Assembly: GCA_965153355.1 (NCBI GenBank)
Contig: OZ231127.1
Location: 30,628,001-30,692,000, forward strand
DNA: 64,000 nt
Source: Flaccisagitta enflata
Lineage: Eukaryota > Chaetognatha > Sagittoidea > Aphragmophora
Direction: 5' to 3'
Shown here: positions 46,899 to 60,975 of the stretch, piece by piece
Layout of the letters: each line of letters opens with the position of its first letter
Numbering within the stretch: the stretch's first letter is position 1
The notes under the pieces: generated by a model
What the model saw: only the letters and a program-made list of their open reading frames with translations
The model's database searches: none
Told to the model about the DNA's origin: nothing
Program-made: the position numbers and the translations under genes

Positions 46899-46921
46899 CT
46901 CTCGTCGTTGCTAATGTTGTC
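46617..46921 (-). other. Exon 2 of the coiled-coil gene, with 5' UTR part
   Basis: The acceptor CCTTCCCCATCTCCAG|GAC ends at 46922. The exon starts at 46921 and the ATG is at 46898, giving 23 nt of leader. It pairs with the leader exon that ends at 48654. Confidence 0.6.
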
Positions 46922-46947
46922 CTGGAGATGGGGAAGGATTAGGAACG

Positions 46948-47180
46948 TTTTTCAGTTGCGGACGCGCAACTCTTTATGACGCTTTGTCATTCTATTCGGT
47001 CCGTTGGTCCGTCCGTGGTGATGGAGCGTGAAAATGCAAAACGCGCATTTTTGATACTGCCATTGTGGTTGTTGGTGTGTGCGAAAGTGTTGGGGTGGAC
47101 AAGGGTATGGTCGTATGGAAGGGGACTGTACGCTCCTGCCCACCAATCTGCAAAGATATTGTAACCCCGCGTCGCTTGTT
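46948..47180 (-). mobile_element. Family B hairpin element
   Basis: AGTTGCGGACGCGCAACTCT at one end and GTAACCCCGCGTCGCTTGTT at the other, with (GTCC)-rich and GTGTGCG..GGGGTGGAC body. It starts 26 nt upstream of an acceptor of the coiled-coil gene. Confidence 0.75.
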
Positions 47181-47826
47181 AATTGAGTGAAACGCGCACT
47201 ATACTCTCTAACTCATGCTGTCGTCGGGATGGTACACGTTGCATTTTGTCTAAGAATGGTAACTGGTAACTGGTAACTGGTAACACGAACATCAGCCTAA
47301 GATTAAGTGAAAAAGAAAAAACATCTTATGAATATGTTTAGGCACAGGTTTCATCATTAGAATAATTTTCAATACAATTTAAACTGATTTTTAAAGAAAA
47401 CCATCCAAAAAACACCGCACTTAATCCTACAACCAAATTTGTTTTTGACTAATTACCTTTATCATTTACACTTTGTTAATTTTCTAACCTTGAGTAGACC
47501 ACGTATAAAATATATCAATTTCATTGAATATGAATAACTTTCAATGACCATAAAAATCTTCAATGCTACTATAATATAAACACATCAAGAATCTAAAAAT
47601 TAGCCTAGAAATAAAAGCGCTGAGCCTCACTTCAAAAAACTGTGTTCTTATGAAAAATACAGCGTGTATGTGTATCAACTGTTGCTTATTCCGAAGCACT
47701 TTTAAGGGGAAGTAAATTTCAAATGTTGAATGATTTGCAAAATATCTCTGTTGGTTCGATTAGGAATTGAATAAACACGGTCGAAACATTGACATCGGGA
47801 TTATAGAAATAGTCAGTCCCAAAGCA
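47181..47826. other. AT-rich intronic sequence, no gene seen
   Basis: Contains a short GGTAACT tandem at 47257-47284. It lies in the first intron of the coiled-coil gene model. Confidence 0.4.
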
Positions 47827-48055
47827 ATAAGTAACGGGGTTACAATATCGTCGCGGACGGATGGGCAGGGGTGCCCAACCCTCATCCACACCCCAACTCC
47901 CTCCTCTTTTCCCACCCCCAACCAAACACAAGCATCTACAACGCTCATTCTACCACTTTTCGACTCGTGCTCATGGATGGATGAACCAACAGACGGACTA
48001 ACGGACGGACCGACAGACCGCCAAAGCCTCTTATAGAGTCGCTAGTCCGCGACTT
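47827..48055 (+). mobile_element. Family B-like element with an A-type hairpin
   Basis: AAGTAACGGGGTTACAATAT at the left is B-type. The right end is AGTCGCTAGTCCGCGACT, an A-type motif, so this is an A/B hybrid. Confidence 0.7.
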
Positions 48056-48287
48056 GAAACTTGGTTGCCCGATAAAGCCCAATTGCCCCATTATAGATTG
48101 ACCAATGGACGGACAGATGACCAATAAGTAGTTTACTTTCTCCATTTGTCGATTATTCGCGAATTTTTACATTGATTTGTTAGTCGGTTCATTTGGCAGT
48201 CCATTAGTCAGTCCGTCTGTAGGAGACAATTTTCATCGTTGAACGTTTTTGCTGTTTTGACATGTTACAAATCAAATACGTGGTTAG

Positions 48288-48510
48288 CAAGGCCAGCACA
48301 GCACATTTCTTTTTTGAATGACATGTGCAACAAAAATAGAAAAATGTAGTTAAAAAGTCTTACAAATCATCAACAAAAAGTATCGAAAATAATCGTTTTC
48401 CCACTTTTCGACTCAGGCTAATGGCCGATGGAACTACGGATGGACAGACCGATGGACGGACCAACGGACAAATCCTCTTATACGTATAGAGTTGCATGTC
48501 CGCAACTGAC
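48288..48510 (+). mobile_element. Family B element, diverged
   Basis: AGCAAGGCCAGCACAG at the left. CACTTTTCGACTCAGGC, a GGAC-rich tract and GTTGCATGTCCGCAACTG at the right. Confidence 0.55.
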
Positions 48511-48653
48511 AACAACTAAAAAGAAAACGCTCGTAAAGGCCATGGAATTATAGAATGTAAAACTTGATGGACGTCCATGGTCCTACCGACGGACGATCGA
48601 ACAATCCGGGGTGCAGGGTCGTTTTGTGGGTTTAAATGATGCATTCATCTTAC

Positions 48654-48738
48654 CTTGAAGGAGCCGCTTTGGTCGGTAGTTGTTCAAGTGTTGGAGACGA
48701 TGGCAGTGGATCGGAGTTGAGGAAAGGAGGCGCCTGTG
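48654..48738 (-). other. Non-coding leader exon of the coiled-coil gene
   Basis: Follows the TATA box at the expected distance, contains no ATG, and ends at the consensus donor CTTCAAG|GTAAGA (48654/48653). The start near 48738 is estimated from the TATA position. Confidence 0.5.
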
Positions 48739-48762
48739 AAGGAAATGACTCTATCACGCTTC

Positions 48763-48770
48763 CTTTTATA
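48763..48770 (-). promoter_or_regulatory. TATA box of the coiled-coil gene
   Basis: GTATAAAAGGAAGCG on the - strand, about 110 nt before a consensus splice donor and 1.85 kb before the ATG exon. Confidence 0.55.
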
Positions 48771-49319
48771 CACGTAGGTCACGACGATCTCAAGGACGAG
48801 TCATTTCAAGATGAGGAATAAGAGGAGGAGAAAGAGGATAAGGGGAGGACCAGTCGCCTATGGGACCGAAAATGGGCACCGGTGCTCGTTGCCCGGGTTA
48901 ATGAGATATATTAGCCATTTTCTTCTATCCTTTGATCTGCCTGTCTCTATTTCTCCATCTATTGAAACGCGCCATCAAACAGGTTGAGAGATCATGGATT
49001 AGGTTAGACAGGTCATGAGTAAGCAAGGGAGACCATATTTTAATGCTTAGAGGGCACAGTCCATCAAATCCCATCCTGATGGGAAAAAAATGAAATGCCA
49101 CTTTACCCCACTCAACCCACCTATTTAGGGCTAAAGCGGCCTCTGTTAAAGGAGATGCAACTATTAGATACAGGTATGAATGCTGTTCTCCAGGACATCC
49201 GTCACATCGGGCCACTGCAAAAATTGGAAAAAGCTTAACAGGCTGAGGCCATGATATTATGGAAGGAGCTTAGGCTATTAAAAGAGGAATGTTGAGGGGG
49301 AAGAGAATGCTACACTTAG
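48771..49319. other. Intergenic, no gene seen
   Basis: Upstream of the coiled-coil gene promoter. Moderate open frames show no recognised domain. Confidence 0.4.
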
Positions 49320-49400
49320 TTTTTAGTCGCGGACACGCGACTCTACACCTTGCCGTGTCGGTCGGTCCATATGTCAGTCCATGCTTATGGACGTTGTTGA
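49320..49400 (-). mobile_element. Family A element, hairpin end only
   Basis: TTTTAGTCGCGGACACGCGA, CTCTACACCTTGCCGTG and (GGTC). The other end was not found before the large TIR element at 49456. Confidence 0.6.
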
Positions 49401-50150
49401 ACTCAAGAGATGTTGATTTACCATGAATCTTTAACTCACTCTATTTTTTTTTATTCGGTCAGGATCCCCCGTTCAAAATATCCTAAGAAAATCTTTTAAA
49501 AATGTACTCGTCCAAAATTTTTTAACACAGGGATCTTTAAAGGATGTAGAATCAGAATAAGATATTCAGTTTTGTCAAACTTGGGCCAAAAAAATTCAAA
49601 ACATTTTTTTTTGTGCCAAAAACCGCTATTTTTGCAATCTATTCTGTATTTCTTTCATTATTTTCAATATTTTTATTATAAAGATATAAAGTTCTGATTG
49701 TATTTGAGCAAACTAAGGATATTTCAAAATTAGCCCATGAGGTCCAAAAATGGCCTTGAAAACCTAAAAAGTGAAAAAAAAACACCCAAAAATAAAAAAG
49801 AATTAATAAAATTGAAAACAAGTACATACTTAACCTTTAGAAAATGTTCTATTTGCTTGGTTTTGTGGATCTTTTTTATTTTGACTGATTTTTTTCACAT
49901 TTTAGGCTTTTTAAACTATTTTTGGACAACTTAGGCCTACCTCAAAACGTTTTACTTTCCCTCATGTATCAATAATTACAAGAACTGTGTATTTTTACAT
50001 CAAAGACATTGAAAATATTCAAAAATATAATGTTTTCAAAGCAAAAACAGCTGTTTTTAATACAAAAAACTGTTTCTAATTTTTTTGACCCCAGTTTGAC
50101 CAAAATGAAAATCATATTCTGGTTCCGGGTACATGTTTCAAGTTACATGC

Positions 50151-50712
50151 TAACACCCCTCTCAAAATTTAACGAACTGGGAAAGTGATCAAAATTGAGA
50201 GGAAAATTGCATTGAGAGGGCTGAAATTTTACACAGAGATAGCTCAAACATACTTTTTTTGCAAACCGAGGCCTAATAGAGCATACGCACAAGTGTGTGG
50301 CCCTGGTTTTGTGCTATGTCAAAAATGTGGAGGAAGATTTTGACTGATACTTTCTCATTTTTTTCCATATGAGTGGGAAGAAAACTCCCATTCCCAGGTT
50401 GTAATGTAACTACCAAGCAACAATAACGCATTGGGAATAAGGAACAGCCCCACAAAGTGACTTAATCCCTTGACAAGTAGATTGGTTTCACTGGTCAATT
50501 TGGAACCTCCATCAAAAATACCCAAGCATGATATCAATTTAAAGCAGAGATTAGGAGCCATAGGCTGACATTCTTTGGACAATTCTTGTAAAACCCTGCT
50601 AGAAATTAAATATTTTAAAGTTACCTTAACATTCAGACTCTTCATAAGTAATTTATAAAGCCTTTAGAGACTTGCTCTGATCCCAGTTCGCCTAATTTTG
50701 AGAGGGGTGTTA
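50151..50712. mobile_element. 562-bp TIR element
   Basis: AACACCCCTCTCAAAATT..GAACTGGGA at 50151-50181 is inverted at 50681-50711. It abuts, and may have removed, the hairpin end of the family A copy that follows. Confidence 0.7.
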
Positions 50713-51422
50713 TGCGACTCTACACCCCGCTATGTCCATAGATTGATCGGTCAGTCAGTTGGTTGGTTGGTCGGTTGGTTGATCAGTTGGTTGGTTGGTC
50801 GGTCGGTTGGTCAGTCGGTCGGTCGGTCCTCTTTTGGGCAGCGGCCCCGAATGGGTCGATGACCTATGCTTTCACACATATGGGTAATTTTCTCCTCCTT
50901 CTTCTTCTCCTCCTCCTCCTTCTCCTCCTTCGTATCCCCCCCCAGCCCCGAGGCCCATATCTCAGCCTCAAGGCCCATATCCCAGTCTCGAGGCCCAAAT
51001 CTCAGTCTTGAGGTCCAAATCCCAACCTCAAGGCCCAAATCTCAACCCCATGGCCCAAATTCCAGCTTCAAGGGATTTGGGCCTCAAGACTGGGATTTGG
51101 GCCTCGAGGCTAGGGGGAGGGGGTGCGGAGGAGGAGAAGGAGGAGGAGAAGAAGGAGGAGAAAATTCCCCATATGTGTGAAAGCATAGGTCATCGACCCC
51201 TTTGGGACCTCTGCCCTGCTCCCCCCTCAACTTCTACCCCAACCTACTTGATCAGGGCACAGGTACCGCTGACCATCTAACGTTTTTGCGACTATTTACT
51301 TTTTTGGCGTTTTGAGCATTTTGTCCCCACTGCTTTTGCCCAAATGTCACAGTGACCTTCTCCATCACTGCCCCTGCCCAGCTGCATACAACTAGGGTAG
51401 CTGTGTATCCAGTTTTGTTTTA
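50711..51422 (-). mobile_element. Family A element interrupted by a family E element
   Basis: GCGACTCTACACCCCGCTAT and (GGTT)(GGTC)n at the left. GCCCCTGCCCAGCTGCATAC and GTAGCTGTGTATCCAG..TTGTT at the right. E-type sequence 50827-51288 lies between. Confidence 0.65.
50827..51288 (-). mobile_element. Family E element, nested
   Basis: GGCAGCGGCCCCGAATGGGT and GATGACCTATGCTTTCACAC at the left are inverted at 51170-51215 (GTGTGAAAGCATAGGTCATC..CTCTGCCCTG). Internal units are of the type GAGGCCCAAATCTCAGTCTT. The head GGTACCGCTGACCATCTAAC is at the right end. Confidence 0.7.
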
Positions 51423-51469
51423 TTTTAAACCCTTAAAATTGCGATATTCTGAACGGGGGATCCTGACCG

Positions 51470-51629
51470 TTTTTTAGTCGCGGACTAGCGACTCTATAAG
51501 AGGCTTTGCCCGTCCGTCGGTCGGTTGGTTGGTCGTTCCGTCACGCTCGAGTCGAAAAGTGGGAAAACACGCATTTCCGCCCCTGCCCACCCATCCGCGA
51601 CTGGTATTGGCGGTGTATCCGGCCTTGTT
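51470..51629 (-). mobile_element. Family A hairpin element, complete (160 bp)
   Basis: TTTTTAGTCGCGGACTAGCG, CTCTATAAGAGGCTTTGCCC, (GGTC)(GGTT)n, GCCCCTGCCCACCC, ATCCGCGACTGG and GTGTATCCGGCCTTGTT. It directly abuts the 2-kb TIR element. Confidence 0.78.
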
Positions 51630-52332
51630 CCTCATCAATGGCCCCCACGCCCCATCAGGAAAACCTTCTTTACTGCCATTACTACCCAGGAGCATTAATG
51701 GATGGGCCATCACCTGAAGGACCCGACCCCTTGCGGACTAATTTTTTTAGACATACGATGGTAGAGAAGGGGGACTTGCAAAAGTAGAGTCACTCAACTG
51801 GACATCGGCATTTGTCCAACGAGCGGAAGAAAGCGAATTGTTTCGCTCAGTACAACAAGCAAGAAGGAAGGAAAGGGAAGAGCAGGGGTAACAAGGCCTT
51901 TTCTTTTATTGATCAGGACGCGCGGTTACGTGCTAGGCCAGCATTGCTGGTGGGAATGGGCAAATTACGATTAGAGACGCCAAATCTTCATACCGATGAT
52001 CAACCAGCCATGATTTGCTTACATTTTCTGTTTTCTCCGGGCAGAGAAATAACATGAACTCGTCTGACACGTGATTTGAAAAAGGACGAAGGCACATGTC
52101 AAAATTTGGCAGAAAAAAGGGCTAATGCCCTTAGTCGGTCACTGAACTTAAACATGGTTTTAAGTTTAACGAGGTGACGCCGAGAACAAAGATTGGCTGT
52201 AGTCAATGGGCGCGGCGGTGACACATCCCTATTTTGACCTCCACTAACTTTTCCTTTTCATCGTCACTTTTATTGCACATCTCTCTCCTCATCAGTTTTA
52301 CAGATCTTTGCAGCTTTTTATCTCCAGTGAAC
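51630..52332. other. Intergenic, no gene seen
   Basis: Short unrelated open frames only, with no splice-supported exon. Confidence 0.4.
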
Positions 52333-52645
52333 TTTTTAGATGCGTCCTCGCATCTCTATAATAGGCTCTGTCCGTCGGTTGGTCGGTCGGTTGGTTGGTT
52401 GGTTGGTTGGTTGGTTGGTTGGTTGGTTGGTCGGTTGGTCGGTAACGCATTCATTAAAAACATCGAATTCATGCATTTTTTCAACAGAAAAGTGGTCCTG
52501 ACCCAGTAAAAGAAGCATACAACTTCTAATTCATTCAATAAATCATTTATTCATTCATAAATGACATTCATTCATAAAAAAAACACTCATTCCTAAAAAA
52601 CATTCATTCAAAGAGGACGCATCGTTGGCCTACTTGGCCTTGTTT
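52333..52645 (-). mobile_element. Family C hairpin element, copy 2
   Basis: AGATGCGTCCTCGCATCT hairpin, (GGTT)n at 52377-52442, TAACGCATTCATT body shared with copy 1, GAGGACGCATCGTTGGCC and CTTGGCCTTGTTT. Confidence 0.8.
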
Positions 52646-52692
52646 CTTTCTATTTGATTTGCGCCGGTTTCTAATCATGCTGATAAAATGAA

Positions 52693-52833
52693 CTTTTTTA
52701 GGTGCGACAAAGCTCCTCTATAACTGGCTGTGTCTGTCGGTCGGTTGGTTGGTCGGTCGGTCGGTCTGTCTGTCTGTCGGTAACGCATTCGTTCGACGAT
52801 CCACACGTCGCACCTTATTGGCCTACTTTTTTC
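52693..52833 (-). mobile_element. Family D hairpin element, copy 2
   Basis: AGGTGCGACAAAGCTCCTCT, (GGTC)(GGTT)n, GTAACGCATTCGTTCGACGA, CACGTCGCACCTTATTGGCC. Nearly identical, in inverse sense, to 10631-10756. Confidence 0.78.
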
Positions 52834-54549
52834 GTGAGAGTTAATGACATTTCTTGACTAGGGGAAAAATGGAGGCTGGTCACAAAACTCTTTAATCATA
52901 TAGATACTTGGGATGTGGAAGCGGTCGATATTCATGCCACTTCCATCAATTCCATTTTACAGTTTAAACACTAGTAGGTATACCATCCTCCGAATTTGAA
53001 GCGGTCATCCGCCTGCACATCCCTAATTAGGCTAATAGATGCACGCTGTTTACTTTCCCTCAATGATCATGTAAATAAATATCGATGAAAAAAAGTATTT
53101 TGGGAGGGTCAGCGACTTTTTATGTTCAAAAAACGTCGTTTTGTCCAAAAATGAGTTTATGACTTAAATACACGCAGTCGGTCTTCATCATCGATCATTC
53201 GCTCGTAAATTTTATGACATCTTTTTTTTTCACCTCGAGGGAAAAAAGGGGCTTCCTTTTTTATTCATTTATCATCCCTTTTGCTCACTTGAAAAGCGAC
53301 TCTATAAATTGACATGTCAGTCTGTCCAAAGTTTGGAAATTCTGGATGACGTGAATTTTGTCGAAATAGAGATTTTTGTGCATAGCATCCCAGTACCATT
53401 CCACCTGCATTATTGCTTCTGTTTAGTCGCAGGAGGCTACAGTACCATTTGTTTTTTTCTGAGTGCTGATGGTTCAAGCCTTTGAATGAATTTAAATTCT
53501 AAACCAAGTGAATCAAAACAAAACTGACAATTTTTTTACTTTATTTCATGTGGCTTGATAACTCTGTTGATATAGCACTAAGCATAATTCTGACATTAGA
53601 GTCACAGGTTCAAATCCAGAGCTACAGTTGGAGTGGAAAAACTTAATTCACTCAAAGCTCTGAGCTATCTGCTTTCAGAGCAACCATAGTTGAAGTTACT
53701 TCAATGAAATAATGAAGCAGGAAATGATCCTGTTTCTGAGGGGCTCATTGCTCCCAACGAGCTGTACTTCTTGGCCGTGTGTATTTCTCTGTCTATCTTT
53801 GTCACGCTGTTCATCTCTCTGTAAGTGCATTATGTCTATCCCTTTCTATTCTTTCTGTTTACGTATTTCTTTTACATTTCATCACTGTCGATGGGTTGGT
53901 ACGACTAACTTTTTTGGGCGTTCAAGGCCCGTTTTAGCTTCTCTAAGCTCCCAAACCAAATGCCTTAGTCTTTTTTATAAATCCATGTGCCGGTCCACCC
54001 GCACATGTCTAGTTTGCAGGCAGATACCTCAATGAATTTTATACAATGTACATGTATATATATGCAAGTTCCGATTCTTAGACCCGTTGGAAGGATCGAA
54101 GGAATCAGAGTGTGGAAGTAGTTCAGCGGCATACAGTTTAAAACACTTTTATAATTCTGTATACAATTCACTACAGAATCTAAACAAAGCGAATTAATGA
54201 GATTTGTGACAAAGAGAAAGAAAGGCCCTTGAAAATATAGGAAAACAAGGGGGAAAAGATACTACTCGAATCGATACGGTAAAACAGATTCAAAGTAAAA
54301 TAATACAGATACAAACATTTTTTCCAATCTTTCATTAGACAAGACGATTAAATAGATTATCAAAAGAACTATCATTATTGACTGATCTCCGCGAAGATAC
54401 AGATCGGAGCCTCGATCTGTATCTTCCACGTTTGGGCCTGAGCAGCTACAGCTCTCTAAAGTGAAGCAGGTGCGCTAAAATGATTTTTTTTTCGCCGGAA
54501 CTGCAAAAGCAAAAATGGTTTTTGAGCGAACTCGAGACTGGATACGAGG
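52834..54549. other. Intergenic, no gene seen
   Basis: Small A-like fragments lie at 53288-53330 and 53422-53440. A tRNA B-box-like string (GGTTCAAATCC at about 53609) has no cloverleaf. No exon recognised. Confidence 0.4.
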
Positions 54550-55310
54550 CTACCCTAGTCGGGTGTGTCAATATGCAAAAGGTCTTCTGATCAGCTCATC
54601 ATCATCAGGGAGTATGAAGTCACTAATTACAAGACACTTACCATTTTTATTTTTTTCAATTTCAGTCATCTTCCGTTTTTTTAGCGCATGTAAAGATTGT
54701 CAAAAATATATGTACTTTCAGCGACTGTACCCAGTTTTGTTGAAAATGAGATTAATATATCATTTAGAAAATTATATTTTTTCTATTACTAAGTCTTCTT
54801 GTATAAAAGCAGAAGGCTTTCACTATTTTTCACAATATAAGGAGTAAGAAAACCGATGGGTTTTGATTTTTTTCCTTGACATCAATAATCCAGGTGCAAA
54901 ACCAGCTGCACTACAATATACAAATTAGGGGCTAAATAGGGATCTAGAAAAAAATGGAAGATGAATGAACAAAAACGGTAAGTGTCTTAAAATTAATGTC
55001 CCAACACTCTCTGATGATGATGATCTGATCAAAAAACCTTTTGCATATTGACACACCCGACTACCCTAGTCGCGTGCGGGTGGGCGGGGACCGAATTAGA
55101 GGTCTTTACACTCGAATATTTAGGCAGGAGCAGTGAGGCCAAAGACCGCAAAACATTAAAAAGTAACAGACCGTTCAAGCTTCATTAAGCTCAGCGGTTC
55201 CCGTTGCCCCAAAGAAGGGGCTGCCCAAAAAGGGGACCGATCGCGATCGACCGACCGATGAGAATCAACAAAGCGTGATGTAATGTCGCGTAACACGCGA
55301 CTAAAAAAAA
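54531..55310 (+). mobile_element. Family A element interrupted by a TIR element with 9-bp target duplication
   Basis: The left part has GACTGGATACGAGGCTACCC. The right part starts at 55069 with TCGCGTGCGGGTGGGC, then CAGTGAGGCCAAAGACCGCA, a short E-like scrap (GTTGCCCCAAAGAAGGGGCT), and GTCGCGTAACACGCGACTAA. Removing 54559-55059 and one CTACCCTAG restores the family A order. Confidence 0.75.
54559..55059. mobile_element. 501-bp TIR element, 9-bp target duplication
   Basis: TIRs begin TCGGGTGTGTCAATATGCAA and extend about 100 bp with mismatches. CTACCCTAG is duplicated at 54550-54558 and 55060-55068. Long TIRs with a 9-bp duplication are typical of Mutator-like elements. No transposase is present, so it would be non-autonomous. 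Confidence 0.8.
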
Positions 55311-55742
55311 GAAAGAAATACCAGTTTGGCCTTAAATCTTTTGAGAGTATGATTTCAATTGGTTATGTTTTAAACCTCTTTGTACGACGGGGTCACGGCA
55401 CTCCCCGCCAGAACACGGAATGAGTTGAGGTAGAATGATCGTCTCTAACTATGATAGTTTTTGGGTCATTGTGATGTGTAGAATACAAACCTAAAAGAAT
55501 CTAAATCACTTTTGAGGCGCTTTTAGAAATATTAATATACAAAAATGGTGTAAATTCAGTACATTTTTCCTCATAACTCTTTGTGGTGACCTTTTTTGAT
55601 ATTTTTCTATGAAGATTTAGATTCCGGGGGTGCTTTGCGGTTCCTTTGATATGTCAGAGTTATAGACGATCATTCTAGGTCAACTCATTCCGTGTTTTGG
55701 CAGACAGTGACGGGGGTTCCGAACTTAAAGTTTAAATTCATG

Positions 55743-55748
55743 TTTAAT
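55743..55748 (-). promoter_or_regulatory. Candidate poly(A) signal of the GPCR gene
   Basis: ATTAAA about 12 nt past the stop codon at 55763-55761. Confidence 0.45.
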
Positions 55749-55760
55749 GCATATTCATTT

Positions 55761-58893
<3,133 letters not shown>

Positions 58894-58998
58894 CTAATTT
58901 GAAATTGAGAGAAGAGGAGGCGGAATATTTCTCGCTATTCGTTCTCTGACCGAAGCTTCGTCTTCATTTTCCCTTTGGAATGCTGAGATTGAAATAGC

Positions 58999-59270
58999 TC
59001 TTTCTGCGGACACGCAACTCTATGGGAGGCTTTGTCCGTCCATCCGTCCATCGGGCCGTTGGTCCGTCGGTCCATCGATTCGTCCGTCCGTCCGTCCATC
59101 GGTCCATCCATCCGTAAGCATGAGTCAAAAACTGGGGAAACAATGTTTCAGAAGCTTGTTGTGTCTGTGTAAGTATCGGAAAGTAGGTTGGGCGGGGCAT
59201 TGGGCATGGATAGGGGTTGGCTGCCCCTGCCCACCCAGCCGCAACGATATCGTAACCCTGCGTTACTTGA
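58999..59270 (-). mobile_element. Family B hairpin element
   Basis: TGCGGACACGCAACTCTATG, (GTCC)(GTCCAT)n, CTGCCCCTGCCCACCC, and AACCCTGCGTTACTTGATA. A further B-type end (TGTGACCCTGCGTCACTTGT) lies at 59395-59418. Confidence 0.7.
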
Positions 59271-59278
59271 TACTCTCC

Positions 59279-59289
59279 CTCCTTCTTCT

Positions 59290-59321
<32 letters not shown>

Positions 59322-59633
59322 CTTTTCCCTTTTCTTTTTCTTTTTGTTTTTCTTCTTCTTCTTTTTCTTAATCTTCTTCTTCTTCTTCTTCTCCCTTGTG
59401 ACCCTGCGTCACTTGTTACTCTCCCTCCTCTTTCTTTTTCCTCTTTTTCTTTTTCTTTTTCTTTTTCTTTTTCTTTTTCTTTTTCTTTTTCTTTTTCTTT
59501 TTCTGTTTCTTTTTCTTTTTCTTTTTCTTTTTCTTTTTCTTCTTTTTCTTCTTCTTCTTCTTCTTCTTCTTCTTCTTCTTCTTCTTCTTCTTCTTCTCCT
59601 TCTTCTTCTTCTTCTTCTTCTTCTTCTTCTTCT

Positions 59634-59664
<31 letters not shown>

Positions 59665-59690
59665 TTTCTTCCTCTTCTTCCTCTTCTCGC
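59279..59690 (+). repeat. (TTC)n/(TTTTTC)n microsatellite
   Basis: About 400 bp of T/C repeats giving a poly-Leu/Phe frame. Pyrimidine-rich DNA continues to 59970. Confidence 0.96.
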
Positions 59691-59975
59691 GAAATCTTCT
59701 TCGAGAGAAAGTACTAATTCGGTGCTTGTTTATTTTTTTTCCCTCCTCTCTTCTTGTTCTTCTTTTGTTTCCTCCAGTTTCTTGACTGTTCTTTCTGCCT
59801 TTCTTTTGACTCTACTTCCACTCACTTTTTTCCATCATCTCCTGACGCCAGCACTTTTTGTGTCTTATCCGTTTATCTGTCTTTCATTTAATTTTTGCAG
59901 CGCCATCCCCGACTTTTCCCCTCTTTCTTCTCTTCTTCTGTCATTCTCCTCCCTCCTCTTCCCGTTCCAAATTGA

Positions 59976-60735
59976 ATAGTCGCAAAAGCGTTACATGGTC
60001 AGCGGTACCCGATGCCCCTATGTTAGTTTATGTTGGCATGAGATGATGAGTGGGGCAGCGGCCCCGGAGGGGCCGATGACCTATGATTCCATGCTGGACA
60101 ATTACAGGGTCTTTAATACCTGATTTTGGGTCCAAGTAGCCTGATTTCAGGTCTGAGTTGCCTGATTTAAAGTGTAAGATGCCTGATTTGAGGTCTGAGA
60201 GGTTTGAGAAGCTGGTTTTGTGGCTTAGAGGCCTGATTCTAGGTCTTATTCAGGGCTCGAGGCCTGATTATGGGCTGGGAAGGTCTGAGCTGGTTCTGAT
60301 AGGCCTAGTTTGAGGTCTTGAAGGCCTGATTTTGGGTTTAAAAGGCCAGTTTTGGGGTCTGAAAAGGCCTGATTTAGATCCAAGAGAACTGAATTAAGTA
60401 CTGAAAGGCCTGATTTTGGGTCCAAAAGGCCTGATTTTGGATCTGAAAGACCTGATTTGGGTTTTGAGAGGCCTGATTAGGATTCTAAGAGGCCTAATTT
60501 CAGGTCTGGAAAGCCTGATTTGGGGTCTGAAAGGCCTGATTGAGGTTCTGAGAGGCTTAAATTGAGGTCTGGAAGGCCTGATTTGGGATCTGATAGGCCT
60601 GATTTGAGGTCTGAAAGGCCTAATTTCAGGCCCAGGAGGCCATTTTCTAGGCTGGGGGGAATAAACGGACGGACGGACGGACGGAAACCGGAAAATTTGC
60701 CCCATGTGGAATCATAGGTCATCGGCCCCTCCAGG
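59976..60735 (+). mobile_element. Family E element, complete
   Basis: Head AGTCGCAAAAGCGTTACATG GTCAGCGGTACCC (two parts), then GGGCAGCGGCCCCGGAGGGG..GATGACCTATGATTCCA. About 25 units of GGCCTGATTTGAGGTCTGAA follow, then (GGAC)n and the inverted end TGGAATCATAGGTCATCGGC. The antisense PFRPQIRP-type frame is a repeat translation. Confidence 0.8.
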
Positions 60736-60975
60736 AATGTTTACTGTCCGTTCCTTAGACTGTCCATCAGTTAGTCAGTCAGCCAGTCAGTCAGTTTGAT
60801 TTATTGGTTACGCGCCTCACCGCCTTTGCCTTACTCAACTCCTGACCTGTTTCGTTAATAAATTGTAAGTACTTTGTACGCCAGGCCAACTTTTGGTAAA
60901 CTACATTTACTCTAAAGTTGTGTATTTTGCTATCATGCCATAGCAGTATTCTATGCAATCAATCTTACCTTTATT

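Larger units (their letters stand above)
49456..51469. mobile_element. 2-kb TIR element containing further nested elements
   Basis: 27-bp TIRs with one mismatch (CGGTCAGGATCCCCCGTTCA at 49456, inverted at 51450-51469, continuing ARAATATC). Inside are an AT-rich body, a 560-bp TIR element (50151-50712), a family A element (50711-51422) and, within that, a family E element. No transposase frame was recognised. Confidence 0.7.

Noticed and set aside
48636-48821. 61-residue + strand ORF
   Set aside because: It overlaps the leader exon and TATA box of the - strand coiled-coil gene; no supporting features on the + strand.
53561-53640. tRNA gene or tRNA-derived SINE head (GGTTCAAATCC)
   Set aside because: No T-arm, anticodon stem or acceptor stem could be paired; only a B-box-like string is present.
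59188-59979. 263-residue hydrophobic + strand ORF resembling a membrane protein
   Set aside because: Leu/Phe/Ser runs come from (TTC)n and (TTTTTC)n, and the start lies inside a family B element.
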